Shown here in pieces: positions 53,201 through 63,021 of a stretch of 64,000 bases of DNA. This DNA is from Macrothele yani (taxonomy: Eukaryota; Arthropoda; Arachnida; Araneae; Macrothelidae). The position numbers and the translations under genes were made by a program. The notes under the pieces were generated by a model. It was not told where the DNA came from. It did no database searches and was given only the letters and a program-made list of their open reading frames with translations. Every line of letters starts with the position of its first letter. The stretch's first letter is position 1. The stretch is from contig CM077006.1 in the NCBI GenBank assembly GCA_039090855.1, positions 48,865,336-48,929,335 on the forward strand, given 5' to 3'.

Positions 53201-53456
53201 TCAGAGTTAAATCCCTGAAATGGCAATGGGCTGGACATACTGCCAGAAGGACAGATCATCGATGGACAGCCGAAATTTTAGATTGGATTCCAAGGGACAG
53301 GAAAAGACCCAGAAGAAGACCACATGGGAGATGGGTGGATGAAATTCGAAAGTATGCAGGGGTGACATGGAGGAGACTGGCACAAAACAGACCGTTGTGG
53401 AGGAAACTTGGGGAGACCTTCGTCCAGCAGTGGATTGATAATGGTTGACGATGATA
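50252..53456 (+). mobile_element. RTE-type LINE, copy 3 (first of the tandem array)
   Basis: Full-length copy from GGGATGTAAGGTCAGGTGAT, preceded by a (TA)n run, to GGTTGACGATGATATATATA. It is followed by more TA repeat and then copy 4 in the same orientation. Confidence 0.94.
50461..53448 (+). pseudogene. RTE endonuclease/reverse transcriptase ORF, copy 3, one nonsense codon
   Basis: One frame of 995 codons is broken only by TGA at 52153-52155, where the other copies have GGA (copies 1 and 2) or AGG (copies 4 and 5) in the DL-x-NYRPISLL block. The endonuclease (TLATYNGRSLSS, GLSEVRRKG, IIMGDFNAKIG, SDHRLVRCKM) precedes the stop. The reverse transcriptase follows, with REQAGFRSGYST, CMAFIDYEKAFDSV, VRQSDTISPK (Ser for the usual Gly) and HLRFADDVVIFA. 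A 27-bp tandem duplication at 53110-53162 repeats TRRDKKRNL in the C-terminal tail. It is the copy closest to an open full-length frame. Confidence 0.93.
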
Positions 53457-53481
53457 TATATATATATATATATATGGATGT

Positions 53482-56400
53482 GGGATGTAAGGTCAGGTGA
53501 TGCGTAACATCACAGCCTCTCCTTGACAAATGTCAACCCCGCCTTCTCGTGGTGCATCCTGTTCCCACTAAAGGGGCTCTGACGACCGCCAATAGCGGTA
53601 TAACTATACCATCGGGATCAGAGGAAATGCTATCCCACACTCACCAACCCGCTTGGCCAGCGTGGTGAGTTATGGCCAAACACCTCCAAAATGACTCTAC
53701 AACTTAAATCTTGGCCCTCAGTCTCCGGCAGCTGGAATGTACCTGGCCAAGGCAGCGGCCAGTGCGACATGAAGGCAGAGGGTGCTAAGAATCCCCGGAG
53801 GACCGGACTAGGCTGCCATTTGATGCTGACCTTGGCTACCTATAACGGACGCTCCCTATCTTCTGATTCAAGGCTTCTTGAATTGGAAGAGGAACTACAA
53901 AGGATCAAGTGGGACATTGTTGGGCTAAGTGAGGTAAGGAGAAAAGGAGAAGATCTCATTGAACTGAAAAGTGAACATCTCTTCTATTATCGTGGGACAG
54001 ATACTGGCAGAACTAGTGGTGTTGGATTTATAATAAACAAGAAACTGAAGGATAAAGTGATAGAAGTTGAAAGTTCCTCTGACAGAGCTGCACGACTCGT
54101 TATCCAACTATCGAGAAGATACCAGGCTCAGATTATTCAAACTTATGCACCCACCACAAGTCATCCTGAAGAAGAAATTGAAGAATTTTATGAGGAAATT
54201 CGTCATCTAAATAATAAAGGTAAGCAGCACTTGAAGATAATTATGGGAGATTTCAATGCAAAAATAGGGCAACGACAACAGAATGAAACTTCAGTAGGTA
54301 AATTCGGTCACGGCAACAGAAACCAGCGTGGAAATACTCTCGTTGAGTTTGCAGAGGCAGAAGGATTTTTCATCTTGAACTCCTTTTTCAAGAAAAAGCC
54401 ACACAGGAAATGGACATGGAGACATCCAATTGGGACGACAAGTGAAATTGATTTTATTATGTGTAACAAAAAATCCGTCATCGAAGACTGCAGTGTGCTG
54501 AACAAGTTCAACACAGGTAGTGACCATAGATTGGTGAGATGTAAGATGCACCTCAACACTAAACTGGAACGTGGCAAGCTCATAAGACAAACAAAATGTA
54601 TTGACATAACCAACCTTAAAAAACACCATAATACTTTCAAGTTGGAACTGAAGAACAGATTCTCTGCTTTAGAAGGCCTAACATCGGAAGAAGTGGATAT
54701 TTCGGAAGTTAACAGAAAAGTAACCAAAGCTCTTATGGAAACAGCAACAAAATTAGCTGGGTCTAAGAACAAGTTGCATGTGAACAAATTATCAGGAAAA
54801 ACCAAAATGTTGATGCAAAAAAGAAGACAGATGAGGACAACTAAAGAAGATGTGACTTCCAAAGTGGAATATATAGAGCTATGCAAGACAACACGAAAAA
54901 GTATCACTGAAGACGTAAGGAATTTCAACTGTGAGCTAGTGAGGAAAGCAATTGAAAACAACCAAAGCCTTAAGATAGCAAAGGGACATCTCAGTAAGGG
55001 AAGAAAACAGATTATGGCTCTGAGAAAAGAAGATGGTTCTATAACAAGAAATAGAGGCGAAATTTTGACAAGAGTGAAAGATTTCTACTCCAAATTATAT
55101 GAAAGGGATGATACATGTACTCCAGACATCGTGAAAGGTACCAGAGTTCTTCCAGTCCTCCCAGCAGAAGTTGCTCATGCAATCAAGAACATGAAGCGGG
55201 GGAAAGCTCCAGGAGAAGATGGAATTACTATAGACATCATACAAGAAGCAAGTGGAGAAATCGAAACAGTACTCGCCCAAATTTTCACTCGATGCCTTAA
55301 TGAAGGGAAGATTCCTGAGGATTGGAGCAATGCTACAATGATCCTGCTACATAAAAAAGGTGACATTGAGGATCTCAGGAACTACAGACCTATCAGCCTC
55401 CTATCAGTGGTTTATAAAATCTTCACTAAAGTTCTTTCACACCGCTTGAAGGTAACACTGGACATGGCTCAACCGAGAGAACAAGCTGGATTTGAGGAGT
55501 GGCTACAGCACAATAGATCATATCCACGTACTGAGAGAACTAATTGAAAGAGCGAGGGAATATGAACTTCCATTGTGCATGGCTTTTATCGATTATGAAA
55601 AAGCCTTTGATTCGGTGAAACCATCAGCAGTTACCACGGCTCTGAAATCCTGCGGTATTGAAGATGCATACATTAATATTATTAATAACATCTATGAAAA
55701 TGCAAGTGCAAAGATTCGGCTGTTTGAAAATACAACACACATAAAAATTGGAAAGGGAGTGAGACAAGGTGACACCATATCTCCGAAGCTCTTTAATGCC
55801 ACATTGGAAAATGTCTTTCAATCACTGAACTGGGAAAACAAAGGGATAAAGATTAATGGAGATTATCTAACCCACCTTCGTTTTGCTGATGACATAGTCA
55901 TTTTTGCAACTACCCCATCAGAGCTGCAGAGTATGATCCAGGAACTTGCTGACAAGAGTAAAGAAGTGGGATTAAAAATGAACTTTCAGAAGACAAAAGT
56001 GATGTTCAATGCTTTTACAAGAAATGAAGATTTATCGATTGATGGAGAAAAACTGGAGATAACAGATACGTACGTTTATCTTGGACAGCAGATATCAAGT
56101 AAGGGTCACATTGATGAAGAAATTAATCGGCGTACAAAACTTGCCTGGAGAGCTTTTGGAAGAAACAGCATAATTTTCAAGAGCAATATGCCATTATGTC
56201 TTAAAAGAAAAGTGTTTGATCAATGCATCCTTCCAGTGCTTACGTATGGTGCAGAGACGTGGACCTTAACTAAAAGAGACATACAAAGGCTGCAGACAAC
56301 TCAAAGAGGTATGGAGAGGTGCATGCTTGATATAACCAAGAGAGATAAGAAGAGGAACTCGTGGATCCGAAAAATGACGAGAGTGGAAGACATCATGATC

Positions 56401-56667
56401 AGAGTTAAATCCCTGAAATGGCAATGAACTGGACATACTGCCAGAAGGACAGACCATAGATGGACAGCCGAAATTTTAGATTGGATTCCAAGGGACAGGA
56501 AAAGGCCCAGAAAAAGACCACATGGGAGATGGGTGGATGAAATTCGCAAATATGCGGGAGTGACATGGAGGAGACTGGCACAAGACAGACCGTTGTGGAG
56601 GAAACTTGGGGAGACCTTCATCCAGCAGTGGATTGATAATGGTTGACAATGATGATGATGATGATAT
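53482..56667 (+). mobile_element. RTE-type LINE, copy 4 (middle of the array)
   Basis: It begins 26 bases after copy 3, across a TA repeat, and ends in a GATGATGATGATGATAT tail that touches the first base of copy 5. It shares many variants with copy 5 and not with copies 2 and 3, such as MTLQLKSWPS, IGTTSEIDF, TKCIDITNL and the shortened KGTRVLPVLP segment. Confidence 0.94.
53691..56646 (+). pseudogene. RTE endonuclease/reverse transcriptase ORF, copy 4
   Basis: Codons from MTLQLKSWPS (53691) are open through the endonuclease and the first part of the reverse transcriptase. A one-base insertion near 55493 (GGATTTGAGGAG against GGATTCAGGAG) shifts the frame just at the REQAGF motif. The next frame, from 55492, carries RSGYSTIDHIH, CMAFIDYEKAFDSV, KGVRQGDTISPK and FADDIVIFA. 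It stops at TGA 56425-56427, where a Trp codon (TGG) is expected in KWQWAGHTA. The tail then remains open to GGTTGA at 56646. Two lesions only. Confidence 0.92.
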
Positions 56668-59600
56668 GGATGTAAGGTCAGGTGATGCGTAACATCACAG
56701 CCTCTCCTTGACAAATGTCAACCCCGCCTTCTCGTGGTGCATCCTGTTCCCACTAAAGGGGCTCTGACGACCGCCCATAGCGGTATAACTATACCATCGG
56801 GATCAGAGGAAATGCTATCCCACACTCACCAACCCGCTTGGCCAGCGTGGTGAGTTATGGCCAAACACCTCCAAAATGACTCTACAACTTAAATCTTGGC
56901 CCTCAGTCTCCGGCAGCTGGAATGTACCTGGCCAAGGCAGCGGCCAGTGCGACATGAAGGCAGAGGGTGCTAAGAATCCCCGGTGGACCGGACTAGGCTG
57001 CCATTTGATGCTGACCTTGGCTACCTACAACGGACGCTCCCTATCTTCTGATTCAAGGCTTCTTGAATTGGAAGAGGAACTACAAAGGATCAAGTGGGAC
57101 ATCGTCGGGCTGAGTGAGGTAAGGAGAAAAGGAGAAGATCTCATTGAACTGAAAAGTGGACATCTCTTCTATTATCGTGGGACAGATACTGGCAGAACTA
57201 GTGATGTTGGGTTTATAATAAACAAGAAACTGAAGGATAAAGTGGTAGAAGTTGAAAGTTCCTCTGACAGAGCTGCACGACTCGTTATCCAACTATCGAG
57301 AAGATACCAGGCTCAGATTATTCAAACTTATGCACCCACCACAAGTCATCCTGAAGAAGAAATTGAAGAATTTTATGAGGAAATTCGTCATCTAAATAAT
57401 AAAGGTAAGCAGCACTTGAAGATAATTATGGGAGATTTCAATGCAAAAATAGGGCACCGGCAACAGAATGAAACTTCAGTAGGTAAATTCGGTCACGGCA
57501 ACAGAAACCAGCGTGGAAATACTCTCGTTGAGTTTGCAGAGGCAGAAGGATTTTTCATCTTGAATTCCTTTTTCAAGAAAAAGCCACACAGGAAATGGAC
57601 ATGGAGACATCCAATTGGGACGACAAGTGAAATTGATTTTATTATGTGTAACAAATAATTCGTCATCGAAGACTGCAGTGTGCTAAACAAGTTCAACACA
57701 GGTAGTGACCATAGATTGGTGAGATGTAAGATGCACCTCAACACTAAACTGGAACGTGGCAAGCTCATAAGACAAACAAAATGTATTGACATAACCAACC
57801 TTAAAAAACACCATAATACTTTCAAGTTGGAACTGAAGAACAGATTCTCTGCTTTAGAAGGCCTAACATCGGAAGAAGTGGATATTTAGGAAGTTAACAG
57901 AAAAGTAACCAAAGCTCTTATGGAAACAGCAACAAAATTAGCTGGGTCTAAGAACAAGTTGCATGTAAACAAATTATCAGGAAAAACCAAAATGTTGATG
58001 CAAAAAAGAAGACAGATGAGGACAACTAAAGAAGATGTGACTTCCAAAGTGGAATATATAGAGCTATGCAAGACAGCACGAAAAAGTATCACTGAAGACG
58101 TAAGGAAATTCAACTGTGAGCTAGTGAGGAAAGCAATTGAAAACAACCAAAGCCTAAAGATAGCAAAGGGACATCTCAGTAAGGGAAGAAAACAGATTAT
58201 GGCACTGAGAAAAGAAGATGGTTCTATAACAAGAAATAGAGGCGAAATTTTGACAAGAGTGAAAGATTTCTACTCCAAATTATATGAAAGGGATGATACA
58301 TGTACTCCAGACATCATGAAAGGTACCAGAGTTCTTCCAGTCCTCCCAGCAGAAGTTGCTCATGCAATCAAGAACATGAAGCGGGGGAAAGCTCCAGGAG
58401 AAGATGGAATTACTATAGACATCATACAAGAAGCAAGTGGAGAAATCGAAACAGTACTCGCCCAAATTTTCACTCGATGCCTTAATGAAGGGAAGATTCC
58501 TGAGGATTGGAACAATGCTACAACGATCCTGCTACATAAAAAAGGTGACATTGAGGATCTCAGGAACTACAGACCTATCAGCCTCCTATCAGTGGTTTAT
58601 AAAATCTTCACTAAAGTTCTTTCACACCGCTTGAAGGTAACACTGGACATGGCTCAACCGAGAGAACAAGCTGGATTCAGGAGTGGCTACAGCACAATAG
58701 ATCATATCCATGTACTGAGAGAACTAATTGAAAGAGCGAGGGAATATGAACTTCCATTGTGCATGGCTTTTATCGATTATGAAAAAGCCTTTGATTCGGT
58801 GAAACCATCAGCAGTTACCACGGCTCTGAAATCCTGCGGTATTGAAGATGCATACATTAATATTATTAATAACATCTATGAAAATGCAAGTGCAAAGATT
58901 CGGCTGTTTGAAAATACAACACACATAAAAATTGGAAAGGGAGTGAGACAAGGTGACACCATATCTCCGAAGCTCTTTAATGCCACATTGGAAAATGTCT
59001 TTCAATCACTGAACTGGGAAAACAAAGGGATAAAGATTAATGGAGATTATCTAACCCACCTTCGTTTTGCTGATGACGTAGTCATTTTTGCAACTACCCC
59101 ATCAGAGCTGCAGAGTATGATCCAGGAACTTGCTGACAAGAGTAAAGAAGTGGGATTAAAAATGAACTTTCAGAAGACAAAAGTGATGTTCAATGCTTTT
59201 ACAAGAAATGAAGATTTATCGATTGATGGAGAAAAACTGGAGATAACAGATACGTATGTTTATCTTGGACAGCAGATATCAAGTGAGGGTCACATTGATG
59301 AAGAAATTAATCGGCGTACAAAACTTGCCTGGAGAGCTTTTGGAAGAAACAGCATAATTTTCAAGAGCAATATGCCATTATGTCTTAAAAGAAAAGTGTT
59401 TGATCAATGCATCCTTCCAGTGCTTACGTATGGTGCAGAGACGTGGACCTTAACTAAAAGAGACATACAAAGGCTGCAGACAACTCAAAGCAGCATGGAG
59501 AGGTGCATGCTTGGTATAACCAGGAGAGATAAGAAGAGGAACTCGTGGATCCGAAAAATGACGAGAGTGGAAGACATCATGATCAGAGTTAAATCCCTGA

Positions 59601-59846
59601 AATGGTAATGGGCTGGACATACTGCCAGAAGGACAGACCATAGATGGACAGCCGAAATTTTAGATTGGATTCCAAGGGACAGGAAAATACCCAGAAAAAG
59701 ACCACATGGGAGATGGGTGGATGAAATTCGTAAATATGCGGGAGTGACATGGAGGAGACTGGCACAAGACAGACCGTTGTGGAGGAAACTTGGGGAGACC
59801 TTCGTCCAGCAGTGGATTGATAATGAATGATGATGATGATGATGAT
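56668..59846 (+). mobile_element. RTE-type LINE, copy 5 (last of the array)
   Basis: It starts GGATGTAAGGTCAGGTGATG with no spacer after the copy 4 tail. It ends in GATGATGATGATGATATATA, which runs straight into the left arm of the palindrome at 59845-60360. It is the closest relative of copy 4. Confidence 0.94.
56876..59830 (+). pseudogene. RTE endonuclease/reverse transcriptase ORF, copy 5, three nonsense codons
   Basis: A single frame of 985 codons carries TAA at 57656-57658 (AAA in sister copies, endonuclease), TAG at 57887-57889 (TCG in sisters) and TAA at 59606-59608 (CAA in sisters). There is no frameshift. The reverse-transcriptase part from 57920 is open for 562 codons and retains KAPGEDGIT, LRNYRPISLLSVV, REQAGFRSGYST, YEKAFDSV, KGVRQGDTISPK and FADDVVIFA. 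The final residues are altered (DNE then stop instead of DNG). Confidence 0.93.
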
Positions 59847-60360
59847 ATATAAATGTGCTTTTATATGATTTAGCAAATGAGACACTTTATATCACCGAGA
59901 AAAATGTTTTGTTAATGCAAAATAAAAAAAAAAATTGTCGAAACAACAAAATTTTTTGTTGAATTTGCAAAATTATTTTGTTGAAAATTGTTGATTTGAA
60001 AAAATTATTACAACAAAATTTATTATTACAACAAAACGTTTCGTTCATTTAACAAAATGATTAGGTCGATTTTGGGAATATGTTTGATCCAAAACATTAT
60101 CACGACAAAATGTTTTGTTGCCGCAATAAAACATTGTCGTGATAATGTTTTGTTTGATCAAACAAATTCCAAAAATCGACCTAATCATTTTGTTAAATGA
60201 ACAAAACGTTTTGTCGTAATAATAAATTTTGTTAAATCAACAATTTTCAACAAAATAATTTTTTTGATTTGACAATTTTTTTTTTTAATTAACAAAACGT
60301 TTTTCTTAGTGATATAAAGTGTCTCATTTGCTAAATCATATAAAAGTACATTTATATATA
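59845..60360. repeat. Near-perfect 515-bp palindrome
   Basis: The left arm (TATAAATGTGCTTTTATATG, then TTAGCAAATGAGACACTTTA) is mirrored by the right arm, which ends AAATCATATAAAAGTACATT. Pairing continues inward through many AACAAAAT-type motifs to a centre near 60120 (TTGTTGCCGCAATAAAAC). The arms are about 250 bp with almost no spacer. Its outer bases are TATATA on both sides. It would fold into one long hairpin. Confidence 0.9.
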
Positions 60361-60972
60361 TATAAAAAAAAAATTCTCGCTTTTCCTCTTTCTAAAAGCC
60401 CGAGTATGCCCGCGCCCGAACCGCAGTAAATATTCTACAGCCCGAGCCCTGCTTCGGGCTCAGCCCGTCTCAGCTGTGGCCCATAGCAGAGATAGAAGCC
60501 GGTCAGGGATCAGCAGTTTCTCCTGGATCAAACCGGATCGGGTCAAGGTGTTCCTGACCATATTTCCACCCGGTTTTATTTCAGTTTTTATTTTTGAAAA
60601 GAAAAAAATATTTAAAAGAAAAATGCGTACTGTGGAATTTTGTGCCATCGGAGTGAAAAAAAGGTTTTGTTATACAAAAATATTGCCGTCTCTTTCCTTA
60701 AAACGAAGATTTCTATTGATCGACGATACCATATCGTAAAACGATACTTCCTTTTGTTTTCAGTGCGATCGTCCGGAGCAAGATACAGGCAAACGCTTGT
60801 CGCCTGCTTCTCTGGTGATTCACTCTCTCACACCCCGGGTGTCACATTTTGAGACTCAAGAGTTACTTTTCACATCGCATCTTTTCCATTGAGCATTCAG
60901 AGGTTTTCGTTTGACGTGCTAACATCCCGTTCCATTACATGCCGTGTCGGAATTAAGGCATTATTTGTTAAT
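60361..60972. other. Unassigned DNA; left part is the inverse of 50166-50230
   Basis: 60362-60430 (AAATTCTCGCTTTTCCTCTT to GAACCGCAGTAAA) mirrors the segment left of the RTE array. GCCCGAG-type low-complexity sequence follows to 60470. The rest has no recognised feature. Confidence 0.5.
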
Positions 60973-61158
60973 ATGGATGAATTTAATATTAAAGAGACTG
61001 AAAAAGGCGTCGAGGCCAACAACTACGTGCTTGTTGAAAACAAAGAGAGGAATAGTGAATGCTGGAAGTTGTTTCGTCTCATTAAGAAACCAGAATATAT
61101 TTCACAGCAATACCAATTTTCACCAGTTTGTGATGAGTTTAAAGTTTCCAAGATGTGA
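60973..61158 (+). CDS. Unrecognised short ORF, possibly a transposase N-terminus relic
   Basis: The frame MDEFNIKETEKGVEANNYVL continues to ERNSECWKLFRLIKKPEY and QFSPVCDEFKVSKM. The S-x-x-W-K-L-F then Cys arrangement faintly resembles a BED-type zinc finger start of hAT transposases, but the His residues are not visible. Downstream, frames at 61221-61418 and 61420-61470 look like continuing coding decay (CSTIKIKWNSLNITEEGL). I do not recognise the family. Confidence 0.2.
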   Translation: MDEFNIKETEKGVEANNYVLVENKERNSECWKLFRLIKKPEYISQQYQFSPVCDEFKVSKM

Positions 61159-61511
61159 ATGCTGATTTTATGAGTGTTCCTTCCTTCTGAGAGGGCAATC
61201 AAGAAATCAACAACCGCATTTTGGAAACTTTTAAGCTGGTGAGAACTGGTGTTGCTCTGGAACACATTCTGAAGCTTTACATGTTACCAAGCAAACAGCA
61301 AAAACTAAAATTAAACGTACAAGTTAATTCAAAAATTGACTGTAGCACCATCAAAATAAAGTGGAACAGCCTTAATATTACTGAGGAGGGACTTTTTGAC
61401 TCTCGCAGATGTGTTTGAAAACATGTGTAAAACAGTAAGGTTATGTGAAGAACGACATCAACACTATCTGTGAGTAAATTATACTTAATAATAATAATTA
61501 TATATATTAAT

Positions 61512-61697
61512 TCCATAAGGTTTTTACTGAGACTCCTATTTTGAGAGAACGGCTAAACGTAAAATTATGGTTGAGGTATCAAAATAAAGGTCTTGCCATT
61601 TAGATGTGCCAGTTGAAGCGAAAAATGAGATTGGGTCTACGGTTCGGGCGTTGTGGGGCGGCAAAGTTTCCATGTAAAGTCTATGGGAGAAGCGTGC
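61512..61697 (+). repeat. 185-bp direct repeat, unit 1
   Basis: TCCATAAGGTTTTTACTGAG to TGTAAAGTCTATGGGAGAAG, sharing AGAACGGCTAAACGTAAAA and TATGGTTGAGGTATCAAAA with the unit at 62054. AGAACGGCTRAACG is a motif I associate with Helitron 5' regions. Confidence 0.85.
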
Positions 61698-62053
61698 GGT
61701 TGGCACTCGATCGCCTGCGGTTGGCTCACGCGCTGTTGAAGGCGGAAGCAGGGAGGAACTGAGATAGTTCTAAGTCATCTCTCTTCTGAGTGAACCCTTG
61801 CGCAAAGCAACGCTAGCAGGCATTCGCATCAAAGTTTTTCTCATCGGAACAGCGAACACTCTGGAAGACTTGATTGTGTTATGCCGTTGGACTGTGTGAT
61901 GTACATATACAATTTAATATTCATTCGATCCAGTTTATTCACGTAGATAAGACGTTTCCTCATTATGTAAAGATGTAAATAAACATTCCGTTGACCATTG
62001 TTAGTGAAAATATTTCAAATGTACATATTGAGTTGCGCCATCTATATCTTTAT
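61698..62053. other. Unassigned DNA between the two direct repeats
   Basis: No coding or repeat feature was recognised. Confidence 0.5.
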
Positions 62054-62240
62054 TCTATAAAGTTTTTTACTGTGAGACCTATTTTGACAGAACGGCTGAA
62101 CGTAAAAGTATGGTTGAGGTATCAAAATAAAGGTAGTACCATGTAAATGTTAGAGTCGTAGAGAAAACTGAGATCGGGGCAACGGTTCGGGAGTGGCGGG
62201 ACGAGAAATTTCCCATGTAAAGTCTATGGGAGAAGCGCGG
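62054..62240 (+). repeat. 185-bp direct repeat, unit 2
   Basis: TCTATAAAGTTTTTTACTGT to TGTAAAGTCTATGGGAGAAG. It lies directly upstream of the helicase fragment. Confidence 0.85.
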
Positions 62241-62268
62241 CCCTTATCTACATCAGGCGTTCAGTTCA

Positions 62269-62640
62269 GTGTCAGACTTTGTGTGTGCATGGTGTTGTAT
62301 GATCAATCCTAAAGAAAGTAAATACTTTATTGAATGCTTACCCTTAACAGAATGCGCCTCCCGCAGAAAAAAAAAAACAAACCATAAGAGCCTTGCTGGA
62401 ATGCGTGAGCGATCAATGGGTCGCAACTATATGTCTCAGACAAGAGAGAATGAAGAGTATCGCAATGCGTATCACATTCCAACAACATTTACGAACATAG
62501 TTGTGACTGAAGATGAGTGTGAAAAAGTGCGCTATCCAGTTGAATTTTTGCACACGATCGAAATGAGTGAACTTCCACCTCACATTTTACGACTGAAAAA
62601 GGGTGCAGTCGTGATGCTCATCACGAACCTGGCCGTCCCG
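62269..62640 (+). pseudogene. PIF1/Helitron helicase C-terminal fragment, split by a SINE
   Basis: The open frame includes DEYRNAYH-like EEYRNAYHIPTTFTNIVVTE. Near its end, RYPVEFLHTIEMSELPPHIL and RLKKGAVVMLITNL match the PVEFLN...(M)PPHxLxLKxGAxVMLLRNL segment shared by PIF1-type and Helitron helicases. The SINE-1 at 62633 then cuts the frame. On the far side, the target duplication resumes with GACTATTGT and an early stop. The Walker A and B motifs, which lie further N-terminal in the family, are absent. It would have been the DNA-unwinding half of a Helitron Rep-helicase. Confidence 0.78.
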
Positions 62641-62863
62641 GTGGCGCAGAGGTCTAAGCGCTGGCTTATAATCATTCGTTCGTGAAGGGTCCGGGTTCGA
62701 ATACCGGTGAGGCATGGATGCTGTGTTTGTCTTGCGGCACTGGCTCTCTCCCTTCCCTGGAACCAGTGACCCTAAAAATAGGGACGGACGCTTGCTTATA
62801 GCCCATTGAGTTGCTCACGGTGGTCCTTAAACCTTCAGTCAAAAAAAAAAAAAAAAAAAAAAA
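62633..62863 (+). mobile_element. SINE-1, plus strand, with 12-13 bp target-site duplication
   Basis: Head CCGTCCCGGTGGCGCAGAGG, box B CCGGGTTCGAATACCGG, the SINE-1 body and a 22-base A tail. ATCACGAACCTGG occurs exactly on both sides (62620-62632 and 62863-62875), so this is a clean insertion into the helicase fragment and later than it. Confidence 0.94.
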
Positions 62864-63021
62864 TCACGAACCTGGACTATTGTCTTTACTGAAGTGGTTG
62901 AATGAATTTGTCAATCAAATAAAGTTTACATTTGTTGTTTCATATGAGTTTATTTTCAAAAAATAAATAAATAAATAAATAAATAAAAAACTAACCGTCG
63001 ATTCCGACGGGTTTCTTCTAG

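Larger units (their letters stand above)
61512..63021 (+). mobile_element. Helitron with PIF1-type helicase remnant
   Basis: The 3' terminus is clear: a 6-bp hairpin CCGTCGATTCCGACGG (62995-63010), seven bases, then CTAG (63018-63021) before a T. A C-terminal helicase fragment lies upstream. The 5' end is uncertain. Two related segments start TCCATAAGGTTTTTACTG (61512) and TCTATAAAGTTTTTTACTG (62054), and either could be a Helitron 5' end. A SINE-1 is inserted at 62633. Confidence 0.7.

Noticed and set aside
831..62863. True tRNA genes at SINE heads
   Set aside because: Box A and box B are present, but each head is joined to a SINE body and A tail, the acceptor stem does not pair properly, and many copies exist.
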